A stretch of 64,000 nucleotides of DNA from Rhodobium gokarnense (GCF_025961475.1 NZ_JAOQNS010000004.1:124001-188000); one strand, 5' to 3'. Shown: positions 46,036 through 55,146, counted from the stretch's first letter. Numbers and translations: made by a program. Notes: generated by a model from the sequence alone, not told the origin.

Positions 46036-47409
46036 ATGCCGAAACTATACTTAACTGATACCTTTGTTCGCTCTGCCAGATGCCCGGCCGATAAATACCA
46101 GGAACTGTTCTGGGATCACCCCAAGGGATTGGACGGTCAAGTGCGCCAGGGTGCGACCAACGGCCTGGGCCTGCGGGTGACCGCCCAAGGGGCCAAGGCG
46201 TTCGTCCATGTCTATCGCTTCGACGGCAAGCGCCGTCGGGTGGCCCTGGGAGCGCCGGGGACTCTGAACGTGGGTTCCGCCCGCTTGCTGGTCCAGCAAC
46301 GCGAGAACCAGATCAGGGCAGGCGAAGACCCGGACGCCGCGAAGGTCGACTACCATCAGAAGCACACCACCTTGGTCAGCGACATCGCTGAACGCTACTG
46401 GCGGGACCACATTTCAAAAAAATCGGCGAAATATCAAAATCAGTACTGGCGGTACATCTGCGCCGCTGCACGGCCAACCCCGACGCACAACAACAGGCGC
46501 GGCCGGAACAAACGATGCGCGTATGCGGATTTCGGGTCAATGTACGGTCAGCGTTCGGTGACAGCGATCAAACCGACCGACGTTGCGAACTTCCTTGATC
46601 AGTTTGAGGCAGCCGGGAGCTGGAACACCGCCTATCGGCACCTCAAGGCTATGTTTAATTGGGCGATCCGGATGCAAATCATCGATATGCGCAACCCGTG
46701 TGATCCAATTCGGCAAAAGACCGTGCTGCGCCAGCGCCGCGACTACACCCCGGCCCAGATCAAGGCGATCGCCCGCCATATCTTCGCGCCGGTGTTCGAT
46801 GCGCCGCCGCCGCTCGACGGCCTCACCGGCGATGCCAAACGCGAACAGGCGCTCGCCAACGGTCGCCTGACGCAACAGAACGCCCAGATGGAGGAGTTAT
46901 GCCACTTCATGGGCATCCTGTTCCTGACGATGGCCCGGCCGAATGAGCTGCGCCATGCGGAGTTCGCGCACTTCGACCTCGACCAGCTCATTTGGCACAA
47001 ACATCATACCAAAGGGATCAAACTGTCCCGGGCGGTCTACGAGTACGCCTACCGCTCGGTGCCGATCCATCCCAAGGTGGCGGAGCTGGTCCGCCGGCAG
47101 CGCAGCCGCTGGCCGAACGCGGCGCTGGTGTTCCCATCGCATGCGGATCCGACCCAACCCCGCGACAACTTCCGCAAGCCGCTCGCCCGGTTCAAACAGC
47201 TGGACGGCGTGCCGGAACATTTTCAGCTCTATGATTTGAAGCGGATCGCGATCTCGCTGATGCTGGTGGGGCAGGGGGTCCGCCGCGAGGACGTCAGCCA
47301 CTACGTTGACCATAAGGGCAACCTCGAGACCACCATGATCTATGACCTGGGGTTTGTAGACCCGATGCGCCCCGTCACCGACAAGCTGGGCCAACTCCTC
47401 GGCGTTTAG
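46036..47409 (+). CDS. Tyrosine integrase with N-terminal DUF4102 arm-binding domain
   Basis: About 457 residues. The N-terminal part (about 5-100) is the arm-DNA-binding domain of P4-like integrases (KAFVHVYRFDGKRRRVALGAPG). A core-binding domain follows (about 115-215), then the catalytic domain. Visible catalytic elements are the arginine in TMARPNELRHAE, YDLKRIAISLML in place of the usual HxLRR box, HYVDHKG and the nucleophile in MIYDLG. The box-II histidine appears replaced by tyrosine. The ATG at 46036 directly follows the third GTTACAT pair; the ORF start at 45949 would make the repeats coding. It probably integrated the element into a tRNA gene. Confidence 0.85.
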   Translation: MPKLYLTDTFVRSARCPADKYQELFWDHPKGLDGQVRQGATNGLGLRVTAQGAKAFVHVYRFDGKRRRVALGAPGTLNVGSARLLVQQRENQIRAGEDPDAAKVDYHQKHTTLVSDIAERYWRDHISKKSAKYQNQYWRYICAAARPTPTHNNRRGRNKRCAYADFGSMYGQRSVTAIKPTDVANFLDQFEAAGSWNTAYRHLKAMFNWAIRMQIIDMRNPCDPIRQKTVLRQRRDYTPAQIKAIARHIFAPVFDAPPPLDGLTGDAKREQALANGRLTQQNAQMEELCHFMGILFLTMARPNELRHAEFAHFDLDQLIWHKHHTKGIKLSRAVYEYAYRSVPIHPKVAELVRRQRSRWPNAALVFPSHADPTQPRDNFRKPLARFKQLDGVPEHFQLYDLKRIAISLMLVGQGVRREDVSHYVDHKGNLETTMIYDLGFVDPMRPVTDKLGQLLGV

Positions 47410-47418
47410 CCTTGACTT

Positions 47419-47470
47419 CCGCACATACATGTAGTATACATATATTGTGCGGCGGAAGATAAGTTCCGCC
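47419..47470 (+). other. Competing stem-loops ahead of a terminator (leader-like)
   Basis: CCGCACA (47419-47425) can pair with TGTGCGG (47446-47452). The next segment, GGCGGAA (47451-47457), can instead pair with TTCCGCC (47464-47470). The two stems share bases 47451-47452, so they exclude each other. They lie between a TATACAT-type AT-rich element and the terminator at 47479. Confidence 0.35.
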
Positions 47471-47478
47471 AACGGACA

Positions 47479-47504
47479 CGTCCCACCCCCGGGGCGTTTT
47501 TTTA
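47479..47504 (+). terminator. Rho-independent terminator between integrase and the 132-residue gene
   Basis: ACGTCCC pairs with GGGGCGT around a short C-rich loop and is followed by seven T (47498-47504). It would end integrase transcription, or act as an attenuator for the gene starting at 47529. Confidence 0.6.
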
Positions 47505-47528
47505 TGCCTATCAACGAAAGCCAAACCC

Positions 47529-47927
47529 ATGGAAGGAACACCCGCCATCGTGCTGACGCACGAGGCGCTCGATCGCCTGCTTGAAGAAGCAGGCTGCCGT
47601 GCCGCCGAAAAAACCGTCGCCAAACTGCAAAGCCAACTGATCCAAGACCCGCGCGAACGCCACCTGCGCCAACTCCGCGGCTATCTCATGGACCGCAGTA
47701 CCCTCCAAAACCCACGCGAGCTGTGGGCCAACGGCCACCATATCCGCCGCATCGAACTGAGCAGCAAAGGCAAACCCAAGTCGATGACCTGGTTCCAACG
47801 GTTCAAGCACGAATCCGGCCTGGCCGCCTGCATCTCCCGCCCGAGCGCCGAACACGGCCGCCTCCAGGAATGGACCTTTGAGGACATCGCCAATGCCTGG
47901 GACCGCTACTATGCCCTCCAGTGGTAG
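47529..47927 (+). CDS. Small protein of unknown function, possibly DNA-related
   Basis: 132 residues. I recognise no family. The N-terminal half is helical and charged (LEEAGCRAAEKTVAKLQSQLIQ), and the C-terminal half has aromatic residues (TWFQRFKHESG, WTFEDIANAWDRYYAL). Neither a signal nor a membrane segment is present. It starts 25 bases after a terminator, so expression needs readthrough or its own promoter. The remaining 175 bases before the protease gene hold inverted GC-rich repeats but no gene. Confidence 0.6.
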   Translation: MEGTPAIVLTHEALDRLLEEAGCRAAEKTVAKLQSQLIQDPRERHLRQLRGYLMDRSTLQNPRELWANGHHIRRIELSSKGKPKSMTWFQRFKHESGLAACISRPSAEHGRLQEWTFEDIANAWDRYYALQW

Positions 47928-48102
47928 CCAGTGCGGATCTCATCCGTCACTGCCCCATTGTCCGTTCCCCAGCCCCCGATACGCCTGCAGGCCGGGGTCA
48001 AGGCCATAGCCGCCAAAGGCGGTGACCCCGTCAGCCTTGAGGCCGGTCGGCGGGCGGATCACCATGTTTACCGGAGATGCTATGGCTAGCGGCGATCAGA
48101 CG

Positions 48103-50715
48103 TTATTGGCCGACAACCACGCTAGTTTGAATAGCCTGTTGTATCTCGTCGAGGATATCAAACTGGGTTTCGATTTCGGCTTGAAGCGAAACGACAACTG
48201 CGAACTCAATCTCTTCGTCAGGACTTAATCCACCACTGGCGGCATCTCGGCATTGGATGCAGATCGGGATGGATTCTTCATCCCCGAAAGAGGGCACCTT
48301 CTGAACCGCGTTTGTGAGGCGGCGGGAAAAAACCGTTCCCTTCTTCTGTGCATTGATGTCAGGGCAATCAGAAGCCGATTTCATAGAAAAGCCCCATTGA
48401 TTATCTGTATCGGAATGATGGTTTTCAGTACAAATTGGTTCTAGGGCTGCAAGACGATACTGCGCCCGAGATGGATTCATGGGTGAAAACCACGCGACTG
48501 TTACTCGCATCGTTCGTGGCATTTTTTGTCCGGACATCGAGGGTGGTTTCGGTAGCTTGAAGACAAGCGCCTGATCTTTTCTAAGATGCCCGTAGCCGAC
48601 CGCTGTTGCTCCGGTTTCAGGGGAGGAGGTCATCAAATCCACATCCAAGATGCCATGACCGTAAAAACGGGAGATGTCATCTTTTGCTCGCTTGTGCCCA
48701 TGGGCACCGTATTCTTGCAAAGCAATATTCTTGATCTCATCAGCTTCTGTGGGCCAACGTGCGGCGTGGATCGCAAGAGCCTTTGTCATCAGAGCAAGTT
48801 GTCGCCGGGGAAGCTCCTGCCCCTCGTAGGGCCCCCCTTCAGTCGTGAGTGCTTCGGCTGCGAGCAGCAATGACCGCGTCGTCAAAGCGGCAGCGTCACT
48901 AGTTCCATGGGAGTTCACAACACCGCCTGTTGCATTGGCAGCAGCTACAACGAGCCCGGACCGTTTCAGGGCTGTTGAAGGACGTATGCGGACGTCATTG
49001 CCCGAAGGCTGTAATCGGACTTCTTGTTTACCACCAATTGATAGAATATCTGGTTTGATTGCTTTCACATGCCCTAAGCCTAAACAGCTCGAAATCTGCG
49101 GCACGGCTTCTTCATTCATGTGCAATGAGAAAATACTTGCGTCATGCGGCGGCTGGTGATCGATGACGTCTTGGGACAATGCTCCGACTGAAATCGGATT
49201 GAGTGCTTCCGCTGGGGATAGCAGGGTCCGGATATGGCGTTGTTGATGCAGTGCTTCTAAGATCTTTTTCCGCTTATCCTCAGTGTTTAGGGCTTCAAAA
49301 GCGGAATATCCGGTATTCAAAATTTCAATTGGGCTTTCGTTATTCCCTGCAGAAATAACGAAAAGTACCCCATGGGCGTTTGCCCACCAGTCAATCAACC
49401 GCGCTAGTGAACTAATCCGGTTTGCGTAGCCATGATTTCTGATGCCAATGGAGAAGTTTACAACAAACGCGTCCGGGGCGAGAGGCTCATCACCTGCAAA
49501 TAGTTGGTAGAGAGTGCTGTGAATGATATCGACAAAAAGTCGGTTTGGCGGCGACTCGGTAGAGCCGTTAGTATCAATAAGCACAGGCACGGCGAGCAGA
49601 CTTGAATCCTGAAGCGGTGCTCCATCGCCACGAAGATCGCCCCTCAAAATCAAAGATGCCATGGCGGTCGCGTGTTTTCGATCACTTACAATCGTCTGGC
49701 CGACGAGATCGTTGAGGTCTTCAATGGAGACGCCATCGGTCAGGGCTGGATGCTGAGCGACCGGCGTGCCATCCAGCAAGACAGCACGTTGTGGTGCGTC
49801 GGGTGAGAAAGCCGCAAAATCTACTTTCTCGGCCTCTTCAATTGTATCGTCGGGAGACGGGATGCTTTGTGCAATTGTCTGAGCTTGGATAAACTGAATA
49901 CCTTCGAGTTGGGCCAAACTCCCAGGCTGGTCGGGTTGACCGATTAGCGCCCTCACTTCTCCCGCTGGCAGATTGACGAGGAGTGCTTCATAGATGAAGC
50001 CATCCTCTGCGATCGTGCTTTGATCCAAAATCTCCCCATTTGCGGCTCTGATCCAGCTTCTCACGGACCGACGCCATTCATTTCGTTTGTCTTGGTTAGA
50101 GGTCGGAAATATCTCGATTTCGAGGTTTACGGCCTCGTCGTCGTTTAAGGGGAGGTGTTCGGCAATCTCGTTGATTGCCGCCTGGTCAAGGCGATCTTTC
50201 GGTCCCCATGGGTGAACATCCAGCAACAAATCAAAAACAGCGCGCCAGCCCGTAAAGCCGCGAGGAGGATCTATGTTGTTTTTGTAATCATTCCAACAAC
50301 TTAAGAGGGTTCGAAATGACTCAAGCGTCGGCATAGTGGCGTATAGCGTGCGCGCCAGAGTAGTTTCGTCACCTGCTGGCTGGAAGCCATCTGGAATGGT
50401 GGCTAGGGCCTCTAGGTCCATTTCACCTAAAACTTCCAAGCCGGTTCTTTGGGCTAGCTCAACGAACTTTTGAGCATCACCCGCAATTTCGAAAACAAGA
50501 GCCCGTTCAGGTGCAATCCCGTTTGGGTCGGCTCTCAAGATGGAAGCAGGGTCATCACCTTGGAGGGCTTGTGAAATCCGATCAAACTTATTTCCTAGAC
50601 GCCGAGTTTGGCCAGCACGGCCCGGGCCGCCCGGGCTTGGTATCCAGGCAGGACTTCTCGTACTTCTCCGAGCTGGCACTGGATCTTGAAGGCGGAGAAT
50701 CGGTCGGTTAGGCAT
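48103..50715 (-). CDS. IetS-like subtilisin-family (S8) serine protease, toxin/effector
   Basis: 870 residues. A long N-terminal region without assigned domain (1-300) precedes an S8 peptidase domain with Asp315 (AVLLDGTPV), His348 (SDRKHATAMAS), the oxyanion Asn458 (SAGNNES) and nucleophile Ser606 (NSHGTSDAAA). There is no signal peptide, so it acts in the cytoplasm. The start overlaps the upstream AAA gene by eight bases. Such ATPase-protease pairs were described as the ietAS toxin-antitoxin system of an Agrobacterium plasmid and later as antiviral. Protease as toxin and ATPase as antitoxin is inferred from that family. Low sequence similarity to secreted subtilisins outside the motifs is typical. 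Confidence 0.82.
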   Translation of the reverse strand: MPNRPILRLQDPVPARRSTRSPAWIPSPGGPGRAGQTRRLGNKFDRISQALQGDDPASILRADPNGIAPERALVFEIAGDAQKFVELAQRTGLEVLGEMDLEALATIPDGFQPAGDETTLARTLYATMPTLESFRTLLSCWNDYKNNIDPPRGFTGWRAVFDLLLDVHPWGPKDRLDQAAINEIAEHLPLNDDEAVNLEIEIFPTSNQDKRNEWRRSVRSWIRAANGEILDQSTIAEDGFIYEALLVNLPAGEVRALIGQPDQPGSLAQLEGIQFIQAQTIAQSIPSPDDTIEEAEKVDFAAFSPDAPQRAVLLDGTPVAQHPALTDGVSIEDLNDLVGQTIVSDRKHATAMASLILRGDLRGDGAPLQDSSLLAVPVLIDTNGSTESPPNRLFVDIIHSTLYQLFAGDEPLAPDAFVVNFSIGIRNHGYANRISSLARLIDWWANAHGVLFVISAGNNESPIEILNTGYSAFEALNTEDKRKKILEALHQQRHIRTLLSPAEALNPISVGALSQDVIDHQPPHDASIFSLHMNEEAVPQISSCLGLGHVKAIKPDILSIGGKQEVRLQPSGNDVRIRPSTALKRSGLVVAAANATGGVVNSHGTSDAAALTTRSLLLAAEALTTEGGPYEGQELPRRQLALMTKALAIHAARWPTEADEIKNIALQEYGAHGHKRAKDDISRFYGHGILDVDLMTSSPETGATAVGYGHLRKDQALVFKLPKPPSMSGQKMPRTMRVTVAWFSPMNPSRAQYRLAALEPICTENHHSDTDNQWGFSMKSASDCPDINAQKKGTVFSRRLTNAVQKVPSFGDEESIPICIQCRDAASGGLSPDEEIEFAVVVSLQAEIETQFDILDEIQQAIQTSVVVGQ

Positions 50716-51703
50716 CCTTTCCGCTTACCGTTGGTTGAAACTGTTTTCTAGTCAAAAAAGCCTTCACACGATCATCTATCACCGCTCGCAAATCTTTTAA
50801 TCCTTGAGATAGTATAAGTCGCCTCTTTATGTCTTCAAAGAAGTTCTCCGCTTCAGAGAAATTTGTTGGCTTAATCTTATCGTAAAGTCGTTTCGCAGTA
50901 TATCCCGGACGGCCGCCTAGCATTTGGAGATAATGCGAGAAATAGCTAAGCATCAATTGTTCGGAAGGGGAATCGATTTGTAAGACAAACTGAAACCTGC
51001 GCCAAGCTGCACGATCAAGAAGTTCATGGTGGTTTGTGGCGCAAACGAGGACACAGTATGAGGGAAGGCGGTCGAGTTGCATTAGAAGGGTTGTGACAAC
51101 CCTTTTGATCTCGCCAGTTTCATTCGTATCGCCGCGTTCTTTGCCGATCGCATCGAACTCATCAAAAAAGAGGACACACGGTTCAGTTCGGACATATTCG
51201 AAGAGGCGTTGCAACCGCTGGGCAGTTTCGCCGAGGTAGCTAGTGACTACGGCTTCGTATCGAACGGTGAACAAGGGGAGCGCCAGCTCGTAAGCCAGTG
51301 CTTCTGCCAGAGATGTTTTACCGTTGCCTGGGGGGCCGCAAAAGAGAACTCTGTGACGGGGCTCTAGCCCATGGGCGCGTAGGAGGTCGGCCCGACGTTG
51401 CTCTTCAATGATTTCCAGGCATGCTGACTGAATGCCGCTTTCGACGAACAAGGTGTCGAGCGGCCGCTCTGGTTCTTTGTGAAGGATGCCACCAGAGCCA
51501 TCCCTTACGCGGAGCCCAGGGCGGCTGTTATTGACGTTGGCTGGTGGTGGTCGATCCAGAACGCGGTTTATTCTATCCGCAACGCCAAGGTGCTTTTTAG
51601 AACGCTCATCGGCAGCGATCGCTTCCGCGATTTGCCTAGCTTCGGTCGTGTCCCCTGTTACCCCGGCTTTTACCAGGCCGAGAATGAGGTCGCTGCGCGC
51701 CAT
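50708..51703 (-). CDS. IetA-like AAA+ ATPase, antitoxin/regulator of the protease
   Basis: 331 residues with a single AAA+ domain. Walker A is at 123-130 (GPPGNGKT), Walker B at 177-184 (VLFFDEFD), and the second-region arginine fingers are in RAAWRRFQF. The N-terminal 80 residues are helical and may bind the protease. It is the first gene of the two-gene operon, as in ietAS loci, and ends inside the start of the protease gene. The pair fits both plasmid-maintenance and phage-defence roles; no phage genes are near to say which. Confidence 0.83.
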   Translation of the reverse strand: MARSDLILGLVKAGVTGDTTEARQIAEAIAADERSKKHLGVADRINRVLDRPPPANVNNSRPGLRVRDGSGGILHKEPERPLDTLFVESGIQSACLEIIEEQRRADLLRAHGLEPRHRVLFCGPPGNGKTSLAEALAYELALPLFTVRYEAVVTSYLGETAQRLQRLFEYVRTEPCVLFFDEFDAIGKERGDTNETGEIKRVVTTLLMQLDRLPSYCVLVCATNHHELLDRAAWRRFQFVLQIDSPSEQLMLSYFSHYLQMLGGRPGYTAKRLYDKIKPTNFSEAENFFEDIKRRLILSQGLKDLRAVIDDRVKAFLTRKQFQPTVSGKDA

Positions 51704-51922
51704 AGTGCCAAAATCTTTTTTTCATTGTGCGTTCCGGAATCCCGTGATTCCACCCGTATTTGCTATAGCATGTCACGGATTACGGGGATTGTCTCCCGGA
51801 TTTTGATGTTTTTTCCCGCGCAAGCCGATCTGATTCTACGAGCAAGCACTCTAATGTGCGTGATCAATGCGAGTGATTGATGATAGAATTTCTTTCTGAT
51901 TGAGGAAGGAGGCGAGTCGACT

Positions 51923-52873
51923 GTGCCAATTTTTGAAACGTTTAAAAAGCGCATGCGAAGGCAACGTGGTGATATTTTCGATGTATTTCAATATGAAACG
52001 GCCCCGGACAGTCTACGCAATCAAATTGTTCAGATAATGTTTAGCGTTGTTGGTGGCCAAGAGGAATACTGGATCAACTACGGACAGGATGGTGGAGTTA
52101 AAGAAGCCTACAAAATTATTGTTGAAACTCTTCGGCGGGAACGGGGAGTTTTTCGTTTGCCTCCAACTAGGCAGCACCAAAACGAAGACTTTTCTGTGGA
52201 GCTTGCAAATTATATTTTATCTGAGCCGGATATTGAAGAATTTCTCAGTGCAGTTGAGCTTCTGTGCCGCGTAATCGAAAATGTTGTGGGTGATTTCAAT
52301 TATCGCCGTTTCCAAGATTCGAAGGAAAAATCGGCTGAAGCGATCAAAGAGATCAATCATCGTTTCAGAGAGCATGGTCTTGGTTTCGAATATGATGGTG
52401 AGTTAATTAGAGTCGATAGCGAGTTAGTTCATTCTGAGACTGTTAAACCGGCATTAACTTTATTAAGAAATGGCCGGTTTAGTGGGGCAGAGGAAGAATT
52501 TCTCGGTGCTTATGATGATTACAAAAATGGGAAATACGAAGATGCACTTACAGACGCATTAAAAGCCTTGGAGAGCGTATTAAAGGAGATATTAGCTCGC
52601 CGTGGGTGGAGTCATGATCCTAACAGAGATTCTTTTAGTAAATTGTTGAACGTTGCTTTCGACAATCACCTCGTGCCCGGTTTTTGGCAAAGTCATTTTG
52701 CAGCATTGCGGAGCACGTTGGAGGCGGGGGTGCCTACAGCTAGAAACCGCCTTGGGGGGCACGGTCAAGGCACAGCTACTCGGGAGATACCTCCGCATCT
52801 GGTTGGATATGTTTTGCATATGACGGCTTCGGCCATTGTTTTCCTTGTGAAATCGGATGAGACATTGCCTTAA
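51923..52873 (+). CDS. Abortive-infection-like protein with C-terminal HEPN domain
   Basis: 316 residues. The C-terminal half resembles abortive infection (Abi-C) proteins: GAYDDYKNGKYEDALTDALKALESVLKEIL, then ARNRLGGHGQG, which carries an R-x5-H motif (Arg274, His280) of HEPN ribonucleases. The N-terminal half is unassigned. The GTG at 51923 has GGAGG eleven bases upstream. Codon use is clearly AT-richer than the flanks, so it was acquired separately. It is divergent from the ietAS pair, so it may be a second defence module. Confidence 0.72.
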   Translation: MPIFETFKKRMRRQRGDIFDVFQYETAPDSLRNQIVQIMFSVVGGQEEYWINYGQDGGVKEAYKIIVETLRRERGVFRLPPTRQHQNEDFSVELANYILSEPDIEEFLSAVELLCRVIENVVGDFNYRRFQDSKEKSAEAIKEINHRFREHGLGFEYDGELIRVDSELVHSETVKPALTLLRNGRFSGAEEEFLGAYDDYKNGKYEDALTDALKALESVLKEILARRGWSHDPNRDSFSKLLNVAFDNHLVPGFWQSHFAALRSTLEAGVPTARNRLGGHGQGTATREIPPHLVGYVLHMTASAIVFLVKSDETLP

Positions 52874-52968
52874 TCCGTGTCCTGGGCGCACCCTTTGTGG
52901 CTCCAGCGACGGAGTGGAATTGGGTCGAACTTTCGCTTAGAACAAATATGAAGCCGAGGTTCCACGCC

Positions 52969-53223
52969 ATGACCTCACCGCGCGACGGCTATATCGACTA
53001 TCTCAAGAAACCCGCCCAACACAATTTCGACTACGAGCCGCTGGCCGAAGTGCTCGCCGCCTGCCGCCAACAGCTGCTGGTCCTCCACCGGGCCTGTGGA
53101 ATCCGTGCGCCCCTGTATTGGGAGAGTGGCTCCGGCGTTGAGGTCATCGATGCTGTCGCCGCCATGCTGCCCCCATGTGCCAATGCGCGTGAGCGTGTCA
53201 TTCCGCCGGACGACTATTCCTGA
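52969..53223 (+). CDS. Small unknown protein, copy 1
   Basis: 84 residues. The protein starts MTSPRDGYIDYLKKPAQHN and shares a 19-residue identical stretch (GYIDYLKKPAQHNFDYEPL) with the protein encoded at 56396. The two also share PLYWESG and VIDAVAA. No known family or membrane segment. The differences in DNA are mostly synonymous, so the protein sequence is under selection. The ATG at 52969 has GAGG upstream; the ORF from 52897 would add a tail absent from the second copy. Confidence 0.65.
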   Translation: MTSPRDGYIDYLKKPAQHNFDYEPLAEVLAACRQQLLVLHRACGIRAPLYWESGSGVEVIDAVAAMLPPCANARERVIPPDDYS

Positions 53224-53354
53224 TAGCCAAACTGGCTCATCCCGTCATCTTGTGATGCTCCGCAGCCTTGACCCTACCCCCTGGCAACGCTCATTAGTGG
53301 GCGGAAACGCCTGCAACCATTTTGCGGCTTACGATATTGCCGGGGGAGGCACCC

Positions 53355-54029
53355 ATGAACGTCCTTGCGCGCCTTGCTATTGCCGCCTGCGCAGTAGCAG
53401 CCCTCACCACGTCCGCTGTCGCCTACGAGTTCAAAGGTCGGGGTGAGGTGGTTGATGGCGACACGCTGGTGATCGACCAGCAATCGATCCGGCTCTCCGG
53501 CATCGACGCCCCCGAAGCGGGACAACGCTGTCAACGCCCCAACGGCAAAACTTGGCGCTGCGACAACGCCGCCATGGATCGTCTCCAGGCCATGCTGGCA
53601 AAAGGCGACGTCACCTGCCGAGGTGATGAATTTGACGGCTACGAACGACTCCTGGCCCACTGCACGACCAAAGACGGTATCGAGATCAATGAAACGCTCG
53701 TACGCGAGGGCCTGGCCTGGGCATTCGTCAAATACAGCAACGCCTATGTCGCACAGGAACAGGAGGCCCGCCAGGCACGCCGCGGTATCTGGCAGGCCGA
53801 TACCCAACCGGCCTGGGCCTACCGGGCAGCCAAATGGGACGTCGGCGAGCAGAAGGCACCAGACGGTTGCCCGATCAAGGGCAACATCTCTCGGAACGGG
53901 CGGATCTACCATCCGCCGTGGTCGCCCTGGTATAGCCGGACCAAGATCAGCCCCGAGAAGGGCGAACGCTGGTTCTGTAGCGAACGCGAAGCCCTCGACG
54001 CTGGCTGGCGGGCACCGCGATGGCGCTGA
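53355..54029 (+). CDS. Secreted thermonuclease (staphylococcal nuclease family)
   Basis: About 224 residues. A signal peptide (residues 1-23, cleavage after SAVA) directs it to the periplasm. The SNase domain (about 27-145) has the active-site residues Asp36, Arg46, Asp51, Glu54 and Arg98 in VDGDTL, RLSGIDAPE and GYERLLA. The C-terminal 80 residues (GNISRNGRIYHPPWSPWY) form the tail common in alphaproteobacterial copies. It degrades single- or double-stranded nucleic acid. Such genes are common on plasmids and conjugative elements. The start follows GGGGGAGG. Confidence 0.88.
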   Translation: MNVLARLAIAACAVAALTTSAVAYEFKGRGEVVDGDTLVIDQQSIRLSGIDAPEAGQRCQRPNGKTWRCDNAAMDRLQAMLAKGDVTCRGDEFDGYERLLAHCTTKDGIEINETLVREGLAWAFVKYSNAYVAQEQEARQARRGIWQADTQPAWAYRAAKWDVGEQKAPDGCPIKGNISRNGRIYHPPWSPWYSRTKISPEKGERWFCSEREALDAGWRAPRWR

Positions 54030-54259
54030 CGCCCGATCCCGAGCAATTGGACGAACTGACGGCTCACCTCGACGCCGCGCTGAGGCTTGCAACCGAACAG
54101 GACTTGAACCTGCTTGCTTATCTTATTAGCTGCGCTCTGGAAGAGGCCGCGGTTCAGGGCGAACCAGCCAAGGCCCAACCGACAGCATCAAACTCGGACA
54201 CACAGGCAGATGGCCCCCCGCGCGATTGGCGCCGGAGCCGGTCGCCGCGGCGACCGTGA
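54020..54259 (+). CDS. Small unknown protein overlapping the nuclease gene
   Basis: 79 residues, starting ten bases before the nuclease gene ends, so translation is coupled. The middle (LDAALRLATEQDLNLLAYLISCALEEAAV) is helical and resembles the middle of the 78-residue protein encoded at 63502 (LDLVTYCLDTALAAALEEL). The tail is arginine-rich and disordered. No family recognised. Confidence 0.5.
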   Translation: MALTPDPEQLDELTAHLDAALRLATEQDLNLLAYLISCALEEAAVQGEPAKAQPTASNSDTQADGPPRDWRRSRSPRRP

Positions 54260-54299
54260 TCCAGTCACAACCTTGCACCCCACACTTTTGGTATGCCGA

Positions 54300-54899
54300 T
54301 CACATCCACATCCGTTCCGCAATCATCCGCTCTTCGCTCCCCGTCGCATTCGCATAGATCGCGGTAGTGCTCATCGAGGCATGGCCCATCCATTTTTGCA
54401 GCATGTTGAGTTGGACGCCGTAGCGGATGGCGTGAACGCCGAACCCGTGGCGCAAGCCCTTGGCGGTGGCCTGCGGCCCGCTGATGGCCGCCCGTTCCAT
54501 CACCGTTTTGACGATCCGCCACGCAGTCGCGCGGTGGTACGGCCACAGCGGCGTGGTCGTCGCAATCGGCCCCGCCCGCTGCGCATGATGAACCTCATGC
54601 ACGCGGTCTAGTAGCGCCAACAAGACCGGCGGCACCGGGACTTCCCGTACGATGACCTTGTCCCGCTTTTTCAGACAGCGGATGGCAATGATGCCTGGCC
54701 CCAGCTGAATCGCGGCTGGCGTAAGCGCCAACGCTTCGGACAGGCGACAGCCGGTATAGGCGAGGGTCAGGCACAAGGTCTGGACCGGGCCGCCTGCGGC
54801 ATCGGCCACCGCCAGGAAGCGAGCCCGTTCATCCGCGTTGATGTACAGCCGCTCCCCCGTGGCGGCGTAGATACGCATTTCGGAACTGGTCGTCGGCAT
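54300..54899 (-). CDS. Short tyrosine recombinase lacking the core-binding domain
   Basis: 199 residues consisting mostly of the catalytic domain. The catalytic arginine is in AYTGCRLSEALAL, a lysine in CLKKRDKVIVREVP, the second arginine in GLRHGFGVHAI, the histidine in WMGHASMSTT and the nucleophile in AIYANATG. All five are present. It lacks the usual N-terminal SAM-like domain, so it may work with another recombinase, or be a truncated copy that is still read in frame. It may act on the AATTACCAAT/ATTGGTAATT sites just upstream. Confidence 0.78.
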   Translation of the reverse strand: MPTTSSEMRIYAATGERLYINADERARFLAVADAAGGPVQTLCLTLAYTGCRLSEALALTPAAIQLGPGIIAIRCLKKRDKVIVREVPVPPVLLALLDRVHEVHHAQRAGPIATTTPLWPYHRATAWRIVKTVMERAAISGPQATAKGLRHGFGVHAIRYGVQLNMLQKWMGHASMSTTAIYANATGSEERMIAERMWM

Positions 54900-54967
54900 A
54901 AGCGGGGCGGCATCTTCAATTTAACAAACGGTCGCGTCGCGGCCCCGGGCGGGGGCAGGCGCAACGA

Positions 54968-55109
54968 AATTACCAATTCGGTTGCAGGGTGGGATTCCAG
55001 TCGCGGCATCAAAAGGATGCGCGGCTTCACAATAATCCGTAGCGTATTTAATGGCGTTTTACAAGTGGGAATTTGTAGTTTTTCCAAATACATAACACTA
55101 TTGGTAATT
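54968..55109. repeat. Inverted 10-bp repeats with direct GTTGCAG tags
   Basis: AATTACCAAT (54968-54977) and its reverse complement ATTGGTAATT (55100-55109) flank 122 bases. Each is followed closely by GTTGCAG in the same direction. They lie between the recombinase gene and the ELM1-like gene, in a 247-base AT-rich gap without a gene. They could be recombination or regulator sites. Confidence 0.4.
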
Positions 55110-55146
55110 CTGTTGCAGAACCCACAAGTCATTCTCAGGGTTTGCA

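Noticed and set aside
48022-48228. A 68-codon plus-strand ORF
   Set aside because: It overlaps the end of the protease gene on the other strand and has no ribosome site or recognisable features.
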